Of a stretch of DNA of 64,000 bases, positions 41,985-51,806 are shown in pieces. This stretch comes from Albidovulum sediminis. Its GTDB lineage: Bacteria > Pseudomonadota > Alphaproteobacteria > Rhodobacterales > Rhodobacteraceae. Every line of letters starts with the position of its first letter. Positions within the stretch are counted from its first letter, which is position 1. A program made the position numbers and the translations under genes. Where the stretch lies: assembly GCF_025380365.1 (NCBI RefSeq), contig NZ_JAOCQF010000003.1:62001-126000 (forward strand), in the 5' to 3' direction. Under the pieces are notes generated by a model. It was not told where the DNA came from. It was given only the letters and a program-made list of their open reading frames with translations, and ran no database searches.

Positions 41985-42224
41985 CTAGCCAAGGATGGCG
42001 ACAATCGCCAGAAGCGTCCAGCCCTCGCGGGCCAGCATCGGCGCCAGGGCGGCGGCGGCGGCATCCTTCGACCCGCAGGCGCTGTCGGGCAGCGTCGCCT
42101 CGCCCGCCCTGAGTTGGAGAGGGTTGTCCTGCTTGGCCTTGTACTTGACCGTGCAATCCGCCAGTGCAGGCGAAGCGAAGGTCAGTGCGGCAAGCGCCGC
42201 AAGGGCGGAAAGGGTTCGTTTCAT
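41985..42224 (-). CDS. Small secreted protein
   Basis: The 79-residue product has a signal peptide (LSALAALAALTFASPALADC) and a mature part with two cysteines (DCTVKYKAKQDNPLQL; LPDSACGSKDAAAAALAP) ending in a hydrophobic WTLLAIVAILG. It could be membrane-tethered by that tail. No family is recognised. It lies 23 bases upstream of the membrane-wHTH gene on the same strand, so the two may form an operon. Confidence 0.75.
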   Translation of the reverse strand: MKRTLSALAALAALTFASPALADCTVKYKAKQDNPLQLRAGEATLPDSACGSKDAAAAALAPMLAREGWTLLAIVAILG

Positions 42225-42414
42225 CGGTTTCAGGCCCGTGGTTCGGGGAAGTTGCGATCAACCTGCGCTCGCAGGCGCGGTTAATCAATATCAAAGCCGG
42301 GTGCCCGCCCTGTTATCGAATATCGGGGCTGCGTAATTGCCTGTCCCCCCGGACTGCCCGCATCTGGTTTCCATGAGCCGCGGCCCCAGCGCCGCCTGAG
42401 CCCGGAGAACCAGG

Positions 42415-42882
42415 ATGAAAAATCGCATCACCGCTGCCATCGTAGCAGCCGCCATCGCCATCACAACGGCCGCTCCGGCCCGTGCCGACAACAACGACCT
42501 GCTGAAAATGACCATCGGCGCAATCGGTGTCGGCCTTCTTGTCCACGAACTTGACAAGAAGAACCGGGAAGAGATCCGCAACGCCTCCGACAACGAATGG
42601 TCGGACGATCGCTGGTCAAACGAGCGCCGTCCCTATGACGGATACGGCAGCGCCTATCGCCACAAGGGCAAGATCATTCCTGCGCAGTGCGTCTTCGACG
42701 GCAAGGTCCGCGGGCGCTGGCGCGAGGTCGTCTCCTCGCGCTGCATGAGCGAATTCGGCGCCGCGCGCCGGCTTCCCGGCGAATGCCGGGTCGAGGTGAA
42801 GGCACGCGGAGACCGGCGTCACGCCTACGGACTCCATTGCCTGCAGGACAGGGGGTATCGCGTCGCCTGGTCCCGCCGGTAA
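42415..42882 (+). CDS. Periplasmic hypothetical protein
   Basis: The 155-residue product has a signal peptide (ITAAIVAAAIAITTAAPARADN). It contains a small helix (IGVGLLVHELDKKNREE), an Asp/Trp-rich linker, and then a C-terminal domain with paired cysteines (IIPAQCVFDGKVRGRW; SSRCMSEF; GECRVEVKARG; YGLHCLQDRGYRVAW). The same cysteine-rich C-terminal domain occurs in other roseobacter secreted proteins. Function unknown. Confidence 0.82.
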   Translation: MKNRITAAIVAAAIAITTAAPARADNNDLLKMTIGAIGVGLLVHELDKKNREEIRNASDNEWSDDRWSNERRPYDGYGSAYRHKGKIIPAQCVFDGKVRGRWREVVSSRCMSEFGAARRLPGECRVEVKARGDRRHAYGLHCLQDRGYRVAWSRR

Positions 42883-43007
42883 CGCGACACAAGACCAATC
42901 GAGCAGACGGCGTGCCTTCCCCTTTGAGCATGTCGTGACTGGGGTGGATGTTTCGGCATCCGCCCCTTTTTGCTTGCGGGCCCGCACGCATTCGCCAAAG
43001 TCGCCGC

Positions 43008-43643
43008 ATGAAGACCAGACCCGACTTTTCGTTCGAGAGTGCCGCGCTCATGCGCGGGGTCACCCGTATCGCGGGCGTGGACGAAGCCGGTCGCGGCCCG
43101 CTGTGCGGCCCGGTCGTCGCGGCCGCGGTGCGGCTTGAACCCGGCTGCATTCCCGACGGGCTGAACGATTCCAAGGCGCTCAGCCCGGCACGCCGCGAGA
43201 CGCTCTTTGACGCGATCAACGAGGTCGCGGAGGTCGCCTGGGCCGAGGCGAGCGTGGCCGAGATCGACGCGCTCAACATCCTGCGGGCCAGTCACCTGGC
43301 GATGGTGCGTGCACTGGATGCCCTGCCCGGCGGCGCCGACCTGGCCCTGATCGACGGCAACCTGGCCCCTCGCGACCTCGCGATCCCTGCCGAAACCATC
43401 GTGAAGGGCGATGCACGGTCGCTGTCGATCGCCGCCGCTTCGATCGTCGCCAAGGTGGTGCGCGATCGCATCATGGTGGATTTGGCGCAACAGCATCCCG
43501 GCTACGGCTGGGAGCGGAACGCCGGCTATCCGACGAAGGACCATCTTGAAGCCCTCCGAAATCTTGGGCCAACCCCACACCATAGGCGTTCGTTCCGGCC
43601 GGTGCACAACATCTTGTATCAAGAGCAAACTATAACCCCTTGA
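43008..43643 (+). CDS. rnhB: Ribonuclease HII
   Basis: The 211-residue protein has the RNase HII motif RIAGVDEAGRGPLCGPVVAAA (first catalytic Asp/Glu) and NDSKALSPARRETLF. IDGNLAP (second Asp) and the SIAAASIVAKVVRDRIM loop follow, with the C-terminal DHLEALRNLGPTPHHRRSF. It removes ribonucleotides from DNA in RNA-DNA hybrids. ATG 43008 is preferred. ccrM follows 112 bases downstream, a gene order also known in other alphaproteobacteria. Confidence 0.96.
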   Translation: MKTRPDFSFESAALMRGVTRIAGVDEAGRGPLCGPVVAAAVRLEPGCIPDGLNDSKALSPARRETLFDAINEVAEVAWAEASVAEIDALNILRASHLAMVRALDALPGGADLALIDGNLAPRDLAIPAETIVKGDARSLSIAAASIVAKVVRDRIMVDLAQQHPGYGWERNAGYPTKDHLEALRNLGPTPHHRRSFRPVHNILYQEQTITP

Positions 43644-43680
43644 TTCAAAAAAGAATTTGACGGCGAATCGGTCCTGAATC
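43642..43680. promoter_or_regulatory. Three GANTC sites upstream of ccrM
   Basis: GATTC (43642-43646), GAATC (43665-43669) and GAATC (43676-43680) lie within 39 bases, in the 111-base gap before ccrM. A TTGACG at 43657-43662 could be a -35 element. Methylation-dependent autoregulation of ccrM is known in Caulobacter; similar control here is inferred. Confidence 0.75.
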
Positions 43681-43691
43681 ATCTTCGGTAG

Positions 43692-44870
<1,179 letters not shown>

Positions 44871-44921
44871 ATCCGCACGGTTACCGCCGGTGCCTGTGGC
44901 CTGACCCACGGCACGACACTT

Positions 44922-44951
44922 CCCCGCCGGGCGACCGGCGGGGCTTTTTTT
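44922..44951 (+). terminator. Intrinsic terminator of ccrM
   Basis: CCCCGCCGG (44922-44930) pairs perfectly with CCGGCGGGG (44935-44943) around GCGA and is followed by CTTTTTTT. Confidence 0.95.
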
Positions 44952-45005
44952 GTGCACCACCTTCGTCCACTCTGCGCAGGCGGCACCGAAGCGGAAGAAT
45001 CAGGG

Positions 45006-46079
45006 ATGAAATCGCTGCGCGACGTCGAACGGCCCCTCGACGCGATCGAGGCCGAGGCGCATCTTCAGGCTGACCGGGCCGTCGCCAAGCTTGCGCGCGG
45101 CGCGGTGGGGCGGCCTACCCTTGCGCCGGAAATCGCTGCGCTGACGCGGTTGCTCGAACTCGCGCGGTTGGCCGCGGCGAAGGGGCGCCGGTCGATCGGA
45201 CCGGGGCAGCCTGCGCGCGGCGCGGAAACGCTGGAAATGGCGCGGCGGCTCAAGGCGCTGCGCGGCCGCTTCAGGGCGTGGAGCCGGGTGCTGGAAGCGC
45301 TACACCAGATCGAGCGGCGCAGGGCCTTTCCGCTCTTGGATCGCGGCGGTCATCTGCTGGACATTTCGACGACCCAACGCGCGATTTCGGACCGGTCGTT
45401 CACGCAGGTCCACCGCGCTGTCAATCCGCAGGTGCAGGCAGCCTCTGCCGGTGAGCTCGGTTGCTTTCCCGACATCGCGCTCAGCGTCTCCCTGTTCACG
45501 GAGATCGCCCATCTCGCCTATCGGATCCTGCTGGCCCGGAAGACGGGCAGGCCGGCAAGGTTTCTGGATGTGGGCTGCGGCGGCGGCCTGAAGGTCGTGA
45601 TCGCGGCGCAGTTTTTCGATCGCGCGGATGGGATCGAATTCGATCCCGGCTACGCCGAGACGGCGCGGCGCACCTTCGCGGCCGTGGACGCGCGGCGCTG
45701 CTCGGTCATCGAGGGCGACGCCCTGAGTTTCGAGGGATACGGCGATTACGACGTGATTTACCTTTACCGGCCGATGCGGAACGACGCCCTGCAGGCGGCG
45801 CTCGAGGCGCGTATCGTCGCGATGGCCCGGCCGGGAACCGTGATCCTGGCCCCGTTCGGCACGATGGATCTGCAAGTGGAAGGCTGTCGCGCGATCCAGT
45901 CGGCGGTCTTCGTGGCCGGGATCAGCGCCGCCGAAGCCGAGGGCCTGAGACGGGAGACCTTGCGCATGGGCCCGCATGTCGCCTCTCCCGACCGGCCATT
46001 GCCGCGTGATCTGGCCTGGCTGTCCCCGCTTTGGCTCGCGTGCGAGGCGAACGGGTTCTGTCCGGCCAACTGGCCCTGA
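45006..46079 (+). CDS. SAM-dependent methyltransferase with helical N-terminal part
   Basis: The 357-residue protein has a basic helical N-terminal region (about 1-120), then a class I methyltransferase core at about 195-300. Core motifs are ARFLDVGCGGGLKVVIAAQF (motif I), GIEFDPGYAETARR (motif II acidic), VIEGDALSFEGYGDYDVIYLY, and MARPGTVILAPFG (motif IV-like). I do not recognise a substrate. A start at 45006 after GGAAG is used. It is convergent with alkB. Confidence 0.8.
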   Translation: MKSLRDVERPLDAIEAEAHLQADRAVAKLARGAVGRPTLAPEIAALTRLLELARLAAAKGRRSIGPGQPARGAETLEMARRLKALRGRFRAWSRVLEALHQIERRRAFPLLDRGGHLLDISTTQRAISDRSFTQVHRAVNPQVQAASAGELGCFPDIALSVSLFTEIAHLAYRILLARKTGRPARFLDVGCGGGLKVVIAAQFFDRADGIEFDPGYAETARRTFAAVDARRCSVIEGDALSFEGYGDYDVIYLYRPMRNDALQAALEARIVAMARPGTVILAPFGTMDLQVEGCRAIQSAVFVAGISAAEAEGLRRETLRMGPHVASPDRPLPRDLAWLSPLWLACEANGFCPANWP

Positions 46080-46089
46080 CCGGCCAAAC

Positions 46090-47214
46090 CTAGCTGGCCC
46101 CCTTCGGCATCGGCAGGCGCCCGCGGTTGTAGTCCTGCCAGTCGGCGATGCCGGGATAGAACGCCTTGCGCCAGGCCCGCACGCGCGGGTTCATCCGCCG
46201 CCGCCACAGGGGCGGAACCATCGCAAGCGCCGTCATCGCGGGATAGCCGAGCGGCAGTTGCGGGGCGTCCGCGGCCCCGTAGGTCTGCAACAGGGGAAAG
46301 CGCCGGTCGGGCCGGATGTGGTGGTCGGAATGGCGCTGCAGGTTGATCAGCATCCAGTTCGAGGCGGTGTGATCGGCGTTCCAGGAATGATGCGGGCGCA
46401 CCGGTTCATACCGCCCGTCGCCCAGATGCTCGCGGGTCAGCCCGTAGTGCTCGACGTAGTTCACCAGTTCAAGCTGCCAGACGGCGACCAGGGCCTGCCA
46501 GAGGAACAGGCCCAGACCCGCCCAGCCGCCGACGAGATACGCGGCCAGGATCGCCAGCGCCTGCAGCGCGCCGTAGCGCCAGAACGGGTTCGACCGGTGC
46601 CACATGGTCCGGTTCGCCCGCGCCAGCAACTGACGCTCCGCCCGCCAGGCGGAAGCCGGCCCTTCGCACAGGACGCGGGGGAAAAAGCGGTGGAACCCCT
46701 CATTGTAGCGCGCGGTCACCGCATCGCGGGGCGTCCCGACATAGCGGTGGTGCACCAAGAGATGCTCGGTGCGGAAATGGCTGTAGAGAACGGTCGCCAG
46801 AAGCAGGTCGCCAAGCCACCGTTCCAGCCGGTTGCCCTGATGCATCAACTCATGCGCGTAGGTGATCCCGATCGAGCCGGAGATCACGCCAAGCCCGAAG
46901 CCCAGCGCGATGCGTTCCCAGGCGGCCAGCGTATCGGTCTGCGTCACCCACCAGATCGTGCCGTAGACCGCGGTGACCTGGATCGGAAACCACAGAAGCG
47001 TGATCAGCCGATACCAGAAAAGGTCCCTCTCCGGCGTCGAAGGGTCGGGGTTCTCCGTGTTCCGGCCGAAGACGGCGTCAAGCAGCGTGACCCCGCACCA
47101 GCCGTAAAGCGGCAGCAGGAACACCGTCCATCCGCCGAAGTGGGCGCCGATGGCCGCCAGCGGTAAGAGGGCAAGCGAAATCCAGAATGGCAGGGCGGAA
47201 GACAGGCGTGACAT
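46090..47214 (-). CDS. alkB: Alkane 1-monooxygenase (AlkB-type membrane non-heme diiron)
   Basis: The 374-residue membrane protein has about six hydrophobic helices and the AlkB histidine boxes: HELMHQ near 115, HLLVHHRYVG near 145, and NLQRHSDHHIRPDRRFP near 285, with NYVEHYGL near 245. AlkB hydroxylates medium-chain n-alkanes at the terminal carbon, with electrons from rubredoxin. No rubredoxin gene lies nearby. The start ATG 47214 reads MSRLSSALPFW. It is convergent with the methyltransferase and co-directional with mutY. Confidence 0.93.
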   Translation of the reverse strand: MSRLSSALPFWISLALLPLAAIGAHFGGWTVFLLPLYGWCGVTLLDAVFGRNTENPDPSTPERDLFWYRLITLLWFPIQVTAVYGTIWWVTQTDTLAAWERIALGFGLGVISGSIGITYAHELMHQGNRLERWLGDLLLATVLYSHFRTEHLLVHHRYVGTPRDAVTARYNEGFHRFFPRVLCEGPASAWRAERQLLARANRTMWHRSNPFWRYGALQALAILAAYLVGGWAGLGLFLWQALVAVWQLELVNYVEHYGLTREHLGDGRYEPVRPHHSWNADHTASNWMLINLQRHSDHHIRPDRRFPLLQTYGAADAPQLPLGYPAMTALAMVPPLWRRRMNPRVRAWRKAFYPGIADWQDYNRGRLPMPKGAS

Positions 47215-47242
47215 GGATCCGGTCCTTGGCAATGGTCGCAGC

Positions 47243-48379
47243 CTAGTGATCCCGCCCCGGCGCCTCAACTGCGGCGAAAGCGCCCGACGCTACGTCAAGC
47301 GCCTTGCGCATCAGCGTCGGCAGGTCGGTGGGGCGAAAGTCATCCCGTGACACGAACGTGCCCGTCAGCGCGGCGGAACCAGGGGCCAGCCGCGCCGCGC
47401 GCACATCAAGCACAAGGTGAAAATGGGTGAAGGTGTGCCGCGCCGTGCCCGCAGGTTGCCAGTTTCCCTCTGCCGGGGGGGCGGGTTCGGCAGGTGCCTC
47501 GGACCAGTCGCTTCCGGGCCAGCCGAGCATGCCGCCCAGCAATCCGCGCTCAGGCCGCCGTTCCAGCAGCACCGCGCCATCGCTGCGGATGCCGACGAAA
47601 ACGATGCCATGTCGCGTGGGTTTCGCCGGCTTCGCCGCCTTCGCGGGCAGCGCGGTTTCAAGACCCGACTGGCGCGCCAGACAGGCCGCCGCAAGCGGGC
47701 AAAGCGTGCAGGCGGGCTTGCGCGGGGTGCAGATCGTAGCTCCCAGGTCCATCATCGCCTGCGCATGATCGCCCGGCCGGTCGGCCGGTGTCAGCCGTGC
47801 GGCAAGCTCTGTCAGCCGCGGCTTGGCTGCGGGAAGGGGCGTGCGGACGGCGAACAGCCGCGCCACCACACGCTCCACATTGCCATCGACCACGGTCGCG
47901 GGTTCATCATGCGCTATCGCGGCGATGGCTGCGGCGGTGTAGGGGCCGATGCCGGGAAGCGCGCGCAACTCCGCGGCGGTCGAGGGAAAGCGCCCGCCAT
48001 GATCGGCGGCAACCGTGCGCGCGCATCTGAGCAGGTTGCGGGCGCGCGCGTAGTAGCCAAGTCCCGCCCATTCGGCCATGACCCGGCCGTCCTCCGCGGC
48101 GGCCAGGTCGGCCACCGTCGGCCAGAGCAGGGTGAAGCGGCGGAAGTAGTCGCGCACGGCGGCAACCGTGGTCTGCTGGAGCATGACTTCGGACAGCCAG
48201 ACGCGATAGGGATCGGGCCGGACGCCCTGCCGCCGTTCCTCGGGCCCGACACGCCAGGGCATCACGCGTGCCTGGCGGTCGTACCAGGCCAGCAATGCGC
48301 GGCCGATCTCCTCTTCACGCAACTTTTCGCTCTCCGGCAGGGCGAGTTTCTGGGCAACGCCCGCTTTTCCGCCTAACAT
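47243..48379 (-). CDS. mutY: Adenine DNA glycosylase
   Basis: The 378-residue protein has MPWRVGP, VWLSEVMLQQTTV (recognition loop), the helix-hairpin-helix ALPGIGPYTAAAIAAI, VDGNVERVVARLF (catalytic aspartate), and the 4Fe-4S ligands CTPRKPACTLCPLAAAC. The C-terminal domain is Nudix-like (ERRPERGLLGGMLGWPG). It removes adenine mispaired with 8-oxoG. A start at 48379 (MLGGKAGVAQ) is the best fit; the frame extends to 48463, overlapping a divergent gene. It is divergent from dciA-like 48406. Confidence 0.96.
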   Translation of the reverse strand: MLGGKAGVAQKLALPESEKLREEEIGRALLAWYDRQARVMPWRVGPEERRQGVRPDPYRVWLSEVMLQQTTVAAVRDYFRRFTLLWPTVADLAAAEDGRVMAEWAGLGYYARARNLLRCARTVAADHGGRFPSTAAELRALPGIGPYTAAAIAAIAHDEPATVVDGNVERVVARLFAVRTPLPAAKPRLTELAARLTPADRPGDHAQAMMDLGATICTPRKPACTLCPLAAACLARQSGLETALPAKAAKPAKPTRHGIVFVGIRSDGAVLLERRPERGLLGGMLGWPGSDWSEAPAEPAPPAEGNWQPAGTARHTFTHFHLVLDVRAARLAPGSAALTGTFVSRDDFRPTDLPTLMRKALDVASGAFAAVEAPGRDH

Positions 48380-48405
48380 AGCCCAGAACTTCCGGAAGGA
48401 CAGGG

Positions 48406-48933
48406 ATGACGGACGCAGATTCTCGGCCAGAGCGGCGGCGGCGCGGCTTCGAGACCGCCGCAACCCTGTTGTCCGGACGGATCCGGAAACTGGGTGAGGG
48501 GCGCGGCTTTGCGGTCTCGCGGCTCCTGACGCACTGGGCCGAAGTGGTGGGCGAGGATATCGCGGGCGTGGCCATGCCGGTCAAGGTCAGCTATCCGCGC
48601 GACGGGTTCGGGGCGACGCTCACCATCCTCACCACAGGCGCCTCGGCGCCCCTGGTCCAGATGCAGGTTCCGACGATCCGCGATCGGGTCAACGCCTGCT
48701 ACGGCTACAACGCGATATCCCGCATCGCGATAACCCAGACGGCGCCGACCGGCTTTTCCGACGGCCAGGCCGCATTCGAGCCTGCGCCGGCGATCCGGGA
48801 GGCGCCCATCGACCCCGCGAGGGCCGAAGCTGCGCGCAGGCTGGCGCGGGGCGTCGGCGACGAAGGGCTGCGGGCCGCCCTTGAAGCGCTGGGGGAAAAA
48901 GTCTTATCTCGCAGCGGGAAACAGAAAGGCTGA
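48406..48933 (+). CDS. DUF721/DciA-like protein
   Basis: This 175-residue protein is of the DUF721 family (RRRRGFETAATLLSGRIRK; SRLLTHWAEVVGEDIAG; KVSYPRDGFGATLTIL; QMQVPTIRDRVNACYGYNAI). DciA-like proteins help load the DnaB helicase in bacteria lacking DnaC; alphaproteobacterial members have the same KH-like core. It is divergent from mutY and followed by dsbA after four bases. Confidence 0.85.
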   Translation: MTDADSRPERRRRGFETAATLLSGRIRKLGEGRGFAVSRLLTHWAEVVGEDIAGVAMPVKVSYPRDGFGATLTILTTGASAPLVQMQVPTIRDRVNACYGYNAISRIAITQTAPTGFSDGQAAFEPAPAIREAPIDPARAEAARRLARGVGDEGLRAALEALGEKVLSRSGKQKG

Positions 48934-48937
48934 TCTC

Positions 48938-49609
48938 ATGTCGAAGAAACTGAAGCTGGCCGCACTCGTGGTCGCGGGCGTCGCCGGCGGCGCATGGTGG
49001 GCTTCCCAGCCGGAAGCGAACCTGCCACCGTCCCTGTCCACCGCTGCCGAGGCGCAAACAGCGGCAGCGACCTCCGAGGCGGCACTGGTGCCCGACATGG
49101 TGCTTGGGCAGGAAGACGCGGCGGTCACGGTCATCGAGTATGCCTCGTTCACCTGCCCGCATTGCCAGAATTTCCACGAAACCGTCTTCGATCAACTCAA
49201 GGCGGACTACATCGACACCGGCAAGATCCGCTTCGTCTACCGCGAGGTCTATTTCGACAAGTTCGGGCTCTGGGCCGCGATGGTCGCACGCTGCGGCGGG
49301 GCGGAGAAGTACTTCGGCATCTCCGACATGATCTACGACACGCAGAAGGAATGGCTTGCCGCCGAGAACGAGGCGGGCATCGCCGACAAACTGCGCAAGA
49401 TCGGGCTGAAGGCGGGCATCGCGCCGGACGCGCTCGACGCCTGCCTGAAAGACAACGATATGGCCAAGGCGATGGTCGCCAACTACCAGACCAACGCCAC
49501 CAACGACGAGATCACGGGAACGCCGAGCTTCATCATCGACGGACAGAAGTATTCGAACATGTCCTACGAGGACTTCGCGAAGATCCTGGACGAAAAGCTC
49601 GCGAACTGA
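48938..49609 (+). CDS. DsbA-family thiol oxidoreductase (exported)
   Basis: The 223-residue protein has an N-terminal anchor/signal (LKLAALVVAGVAGGAWWASQ). A thioredoxin fold follows, with the active site YASFTCPHCQNFHE near residue 72 and a cis-proline ITGTPSFIIDG near 190. The helical insert (KEWLAAENEAGIADKLRK) is typical of the alphaproteobacterial DsbA group. It probably oxidises disulfides in the periplasm. It starts four bases after dciA. Confidence 0.92.
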   Translation: MSKKLKLAALVVAGVAGGAWWASQPEANLPPSLSTAAEAQTAAATSEAALVPDMVLGQEDAAVTVIEYASFTCPHCQNFHETVFDQLKADYIDTGKIRFVYREVYFDKFGLWAAMVARCGGAEKYFGISDMIYDTQKEWLAAENEAGIADKLRKIGLKAGIAPDALDACLKDNDMAKAMVANYQTNATNDEITGTPSFIIDGQKYSNMSYEDFAKILDEKLAN

Positions 49610-49611
49610 CC

Positions 49612-50745
49612 ATGACACCACTTGCCGGGCTTAAGGTGGTCGAACTGGCCCGCATCCTGGCCGGTCCCTGGGCCGGTCAGACGCTTGCGGATCTGGGCGC
49701 GGGCGTGATCAAGGTCGAGGCGCCGGAGGGTGACGATACCCGGCGCTGGGGGCCGCCATTCATCGACCGTGACGGCGACAGGTCTGCCGCCTATTTCCAC
49801 GCCTGCAATCGCGGCAAGCGATCGGTCATCGCCGATTTCCGCACCGCTGAGGGACAGGCCTTCGTTCGCGATCTGGTACGCGACGCCGACATCGTGATCG
49901 AGAATTTCAAGGTCGGCGGGCTGGCCAAGTACGGGCTGGACTACGCGGGCCTGCGCGCGGTCAACCCGCGGATCATCTACTGTTCGATCACCGGGTTCGG
50001 GCAGGACGGCCCCTACGCCCACCGCGCCGGCTATGACTACATCATCCAGGGCATGGGCGGCCTGATGAGCGTGACGGGCGATCCCGCAGGACAGCCGCAG
50101 AAGGTGGGTGTCGCGGTCGCAGACATCTTCACCGGCGTCTATGCGGCGACCGCGATCCTCGCGGCCGTCCACCAGCGGGCCACGACCGGCGTCGGCCAGC
50201 AGATCGACATGGCGCTTCTGGACGTCACCGTCGCCGTCATGGCGAACCAGGCGATGAACTACCTTGCCACCGGCAAGACCCCCGGCCGGATCGGCAACGC
50301 GCACCAGAACCTCGTGCCCTACGCGGTCTTCGACTGCGCGGATGGCTGGATCATCCTGGCGACAGGGAACGACGCGCAGTATCGCCGGCTGTGTGCCATC
50401 CTCGGCGTCGCGGACCTGGGAGAGATGCCGGAGTACCGGACGAATGCCGACCGCATCGCCAACCGCGTCGCACTGACCGAACGGTTGACGGCGCGCACAC
50501 GGCTCTGGAAGAAGGCCGACCTCTTGGCCGCTTGCGAGGCAGAGGGCGTGCCCGCAGGGCCGATCAATGACCTGTCGGAGGTCTTCGCCGATCCGCAGGT
50601 CGTCGCGCGCGGGATGAAGATCGAACGCGACGGTGTGCCCGGCGTGCGCGCGCCCTTCCGCTTTTCCGGCGCCGACCTGGCGCTGGACCGGCCGTCGCCC
50701 AAGCTTGGCGAACACGATGCCGAGGTGAAACGCGGCCGCGGCTGA
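49612..50745 (+). CDS. CaiB/BaiF-type (class III) CoA-transferase
   Basis: The 377-residue protein shows LAGLKVVELARILAGPWAGQ at the N-terminus, GADLGAG-type LADLGAGVIKVEAP, and the catalytic aspartate in VGVAVADIFTGVYA near 168. GFGQDGPYAHRAGYDYIIQ is the family's hallmark segment. It moves CoA between acyl donors and acceptors; the substrate is not evident. It lies two bases after dsbA, and the CaiD-like hydratase and acyl-CoA dehydrogenase cluster is 4-9 kb away. A link to carnitine or betaine is possible but not shown. Confidence 0.93.
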   Translation: MTPLAGLKVVELARILAGPWAGQTLADLGAGVIKVEAPEGDDTRRWGPPFIDRDGDRSAAYFHACNRGKRSVIADFRTAEGQAFVRDLVRDADIVIENFKVGGLAKYGLDYAGLRAVNPRIIYCSITGFGQDGPYAHRAGYDYIIQGMGGLMSVTGDPAGQPQKVGVAVADIFTGVYAATAILAAVHQRATTGVGQQIDMALLDVTVAVMANQAMNYLATGKTPGRIGNAHQNLVPYAVFDCADGWIILATGNDAQYRRLCAILGVADLGEMPEYRTNADRIANRVALTERLTARTRLWKKADLLAACEAEGVPAGPINDLSEVFADPQVVARGMKIERDGVPGVRAPFRFSGADLALDRPSPKLGEHDAEVKRGRG

Positions 50746-50758
50746 AAGCGGCGGAAGC

Positions 50759-50798
50759 GGGGGGCCGTCTGCCCCCCGCACCCCCCGAGAGTACTTGG
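50759..50798. repeat. Dispersed GC-rich intergenic palindrome (copy 2)
   Basis: GGGGGG-CCGTCTG-CCCCCC, then GCACCCCCCGAGAGTACTTGG. It lies in the convergent gap between the CoA-transferase and lpxK and shares the CCCCC-GA/GG-TACTTGG end with the copies at 3976 and 57311. Confidence 0.75.
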
Positions 50799-50813
50799 AC
50801 CAGACTGAAAGGG

Positions 50814-51806
50814 TCAAAGACCGAGGTCTGCGAGGCGCCGGTCGATCTCGGCCCAGTTCTCGATATGCAGGCGGACCGGTAGAGTCACCACGTCGCGACG
50901 GAAATCGTCGGGCAACCGGACTGCATCCTTCTCCGTGGTCACAAGCTGGAGGCCGCGCGCCTGCGCTTCGGCGGAGAGCCGGTGCAGGAGCGGCGGGCTG
51001 AAGCTCTGGTGATCCTCGAGCGCCTCGGCCCGCACGATCTCGGCGCCGAGCGCGCGCAGGGTGGCGAAGAACTTTTCCGGGTGGCCTATGCCTGCGAAGG
51101 CAAGGACGCGAAGGCCGTCCCAGTCCATGCCCGTGGGGAGCGGGCGAAGCTCTCCAGTCACCGGCGGGGCGTGCAACAGGCCACCCCAGCGCCCGAGGAA
51201 CCCGACCCGGGCCGCGGCAGGGCCGATCGAGAGGACGAGGTCGGCGCGGGCAAGGCCGACCGGCACGGGTTCGCGCAAGGGGCCCGCGGGCAGGCAACGG
51301 CCGTTGCCGAACCCCCGTTCCGCGTCCACCACCACGATCGACAGGTCCTTGGCCAGCGCAGGGTTCTGGAAGCCGTCGTCGAGGATGACTGCCTGAGCCC
51401 CCGCAGCCACGGCCGCGCGCGCGCCGGCGGCGCGGTCCCTTGCGACCCAGGTCGGAACAAAGGCCGCGAGGAGCAGCGGTTCGTCGCCGGTATCTGCGGC
51501 GGTGTGGAGACGTTCGTCGACGCGCACGGGGCCTGCCAGCCGTCCGCCATGGCCGCGGCTGACCACATGCGCGGCGATACCGCGTTCGGCCAGTCTTTGG
51601 GCCAGCGCGATTACGGTCGGCGTCTTGCCGGTTCCGCCGACGTTAAGATTGCCCACGCACAGGACCGGCACCCCGACCTGTTCGGGCCGTCCCCTTGCCA
51701 GCCGGAGCGCCGTGAACGCGGCATAGATCCGTCCGACGGGGCCGAGCGCGCGGGCGCGCCAGCCGGGGTGATCGGGATCGGTGAACCAGAAGGCAGGTGC
51801 TCCCAT
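50814..51806 (-). CDS. lpxK: Tetraacyldisaccharide 4'-kinase
   Basis: The 330-residue protein begins [21 protein letters not shown] and contains the P-loop [19 protein letters not shown] near 50, then [30 protein letters not shown] and [13 protein letters not shown]. It phosphorylates the lipid A disaccharide at the 4' position at the inner membrane. It begins one base before the end of waaA, forming a lipid A operon. Confidence 0.95.
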   Translation of the reverse strand: MGAPAFWFTDPDHPGWRARALGPVGRIYAAFTALRLARGRPEQVGVPVLCVGNLNVGGTGKTPTVIALAQRLAERGIAAHVVSRGHGGRLAGPVRVDERLHTAADTGDEPLLLAAFVPTWVARDRAAGARAAVAAGAQAVILDDGFQNPALAKDLSIVVVDAERGFGNGRCLPAGPLREPVPVGLARADLVLSIGPAAARVGFLGRWGGLLHAPPVTGELRPLPTGMDWDGLRVLAFAGIGHPEKFFATLRALGAEIVRAEALEDHQSFSPPLLHRLSAEAQARGLQLVTTEKDAVRLPDDFRRDVVTLPVRLHIENWAEIDRRLADLGL

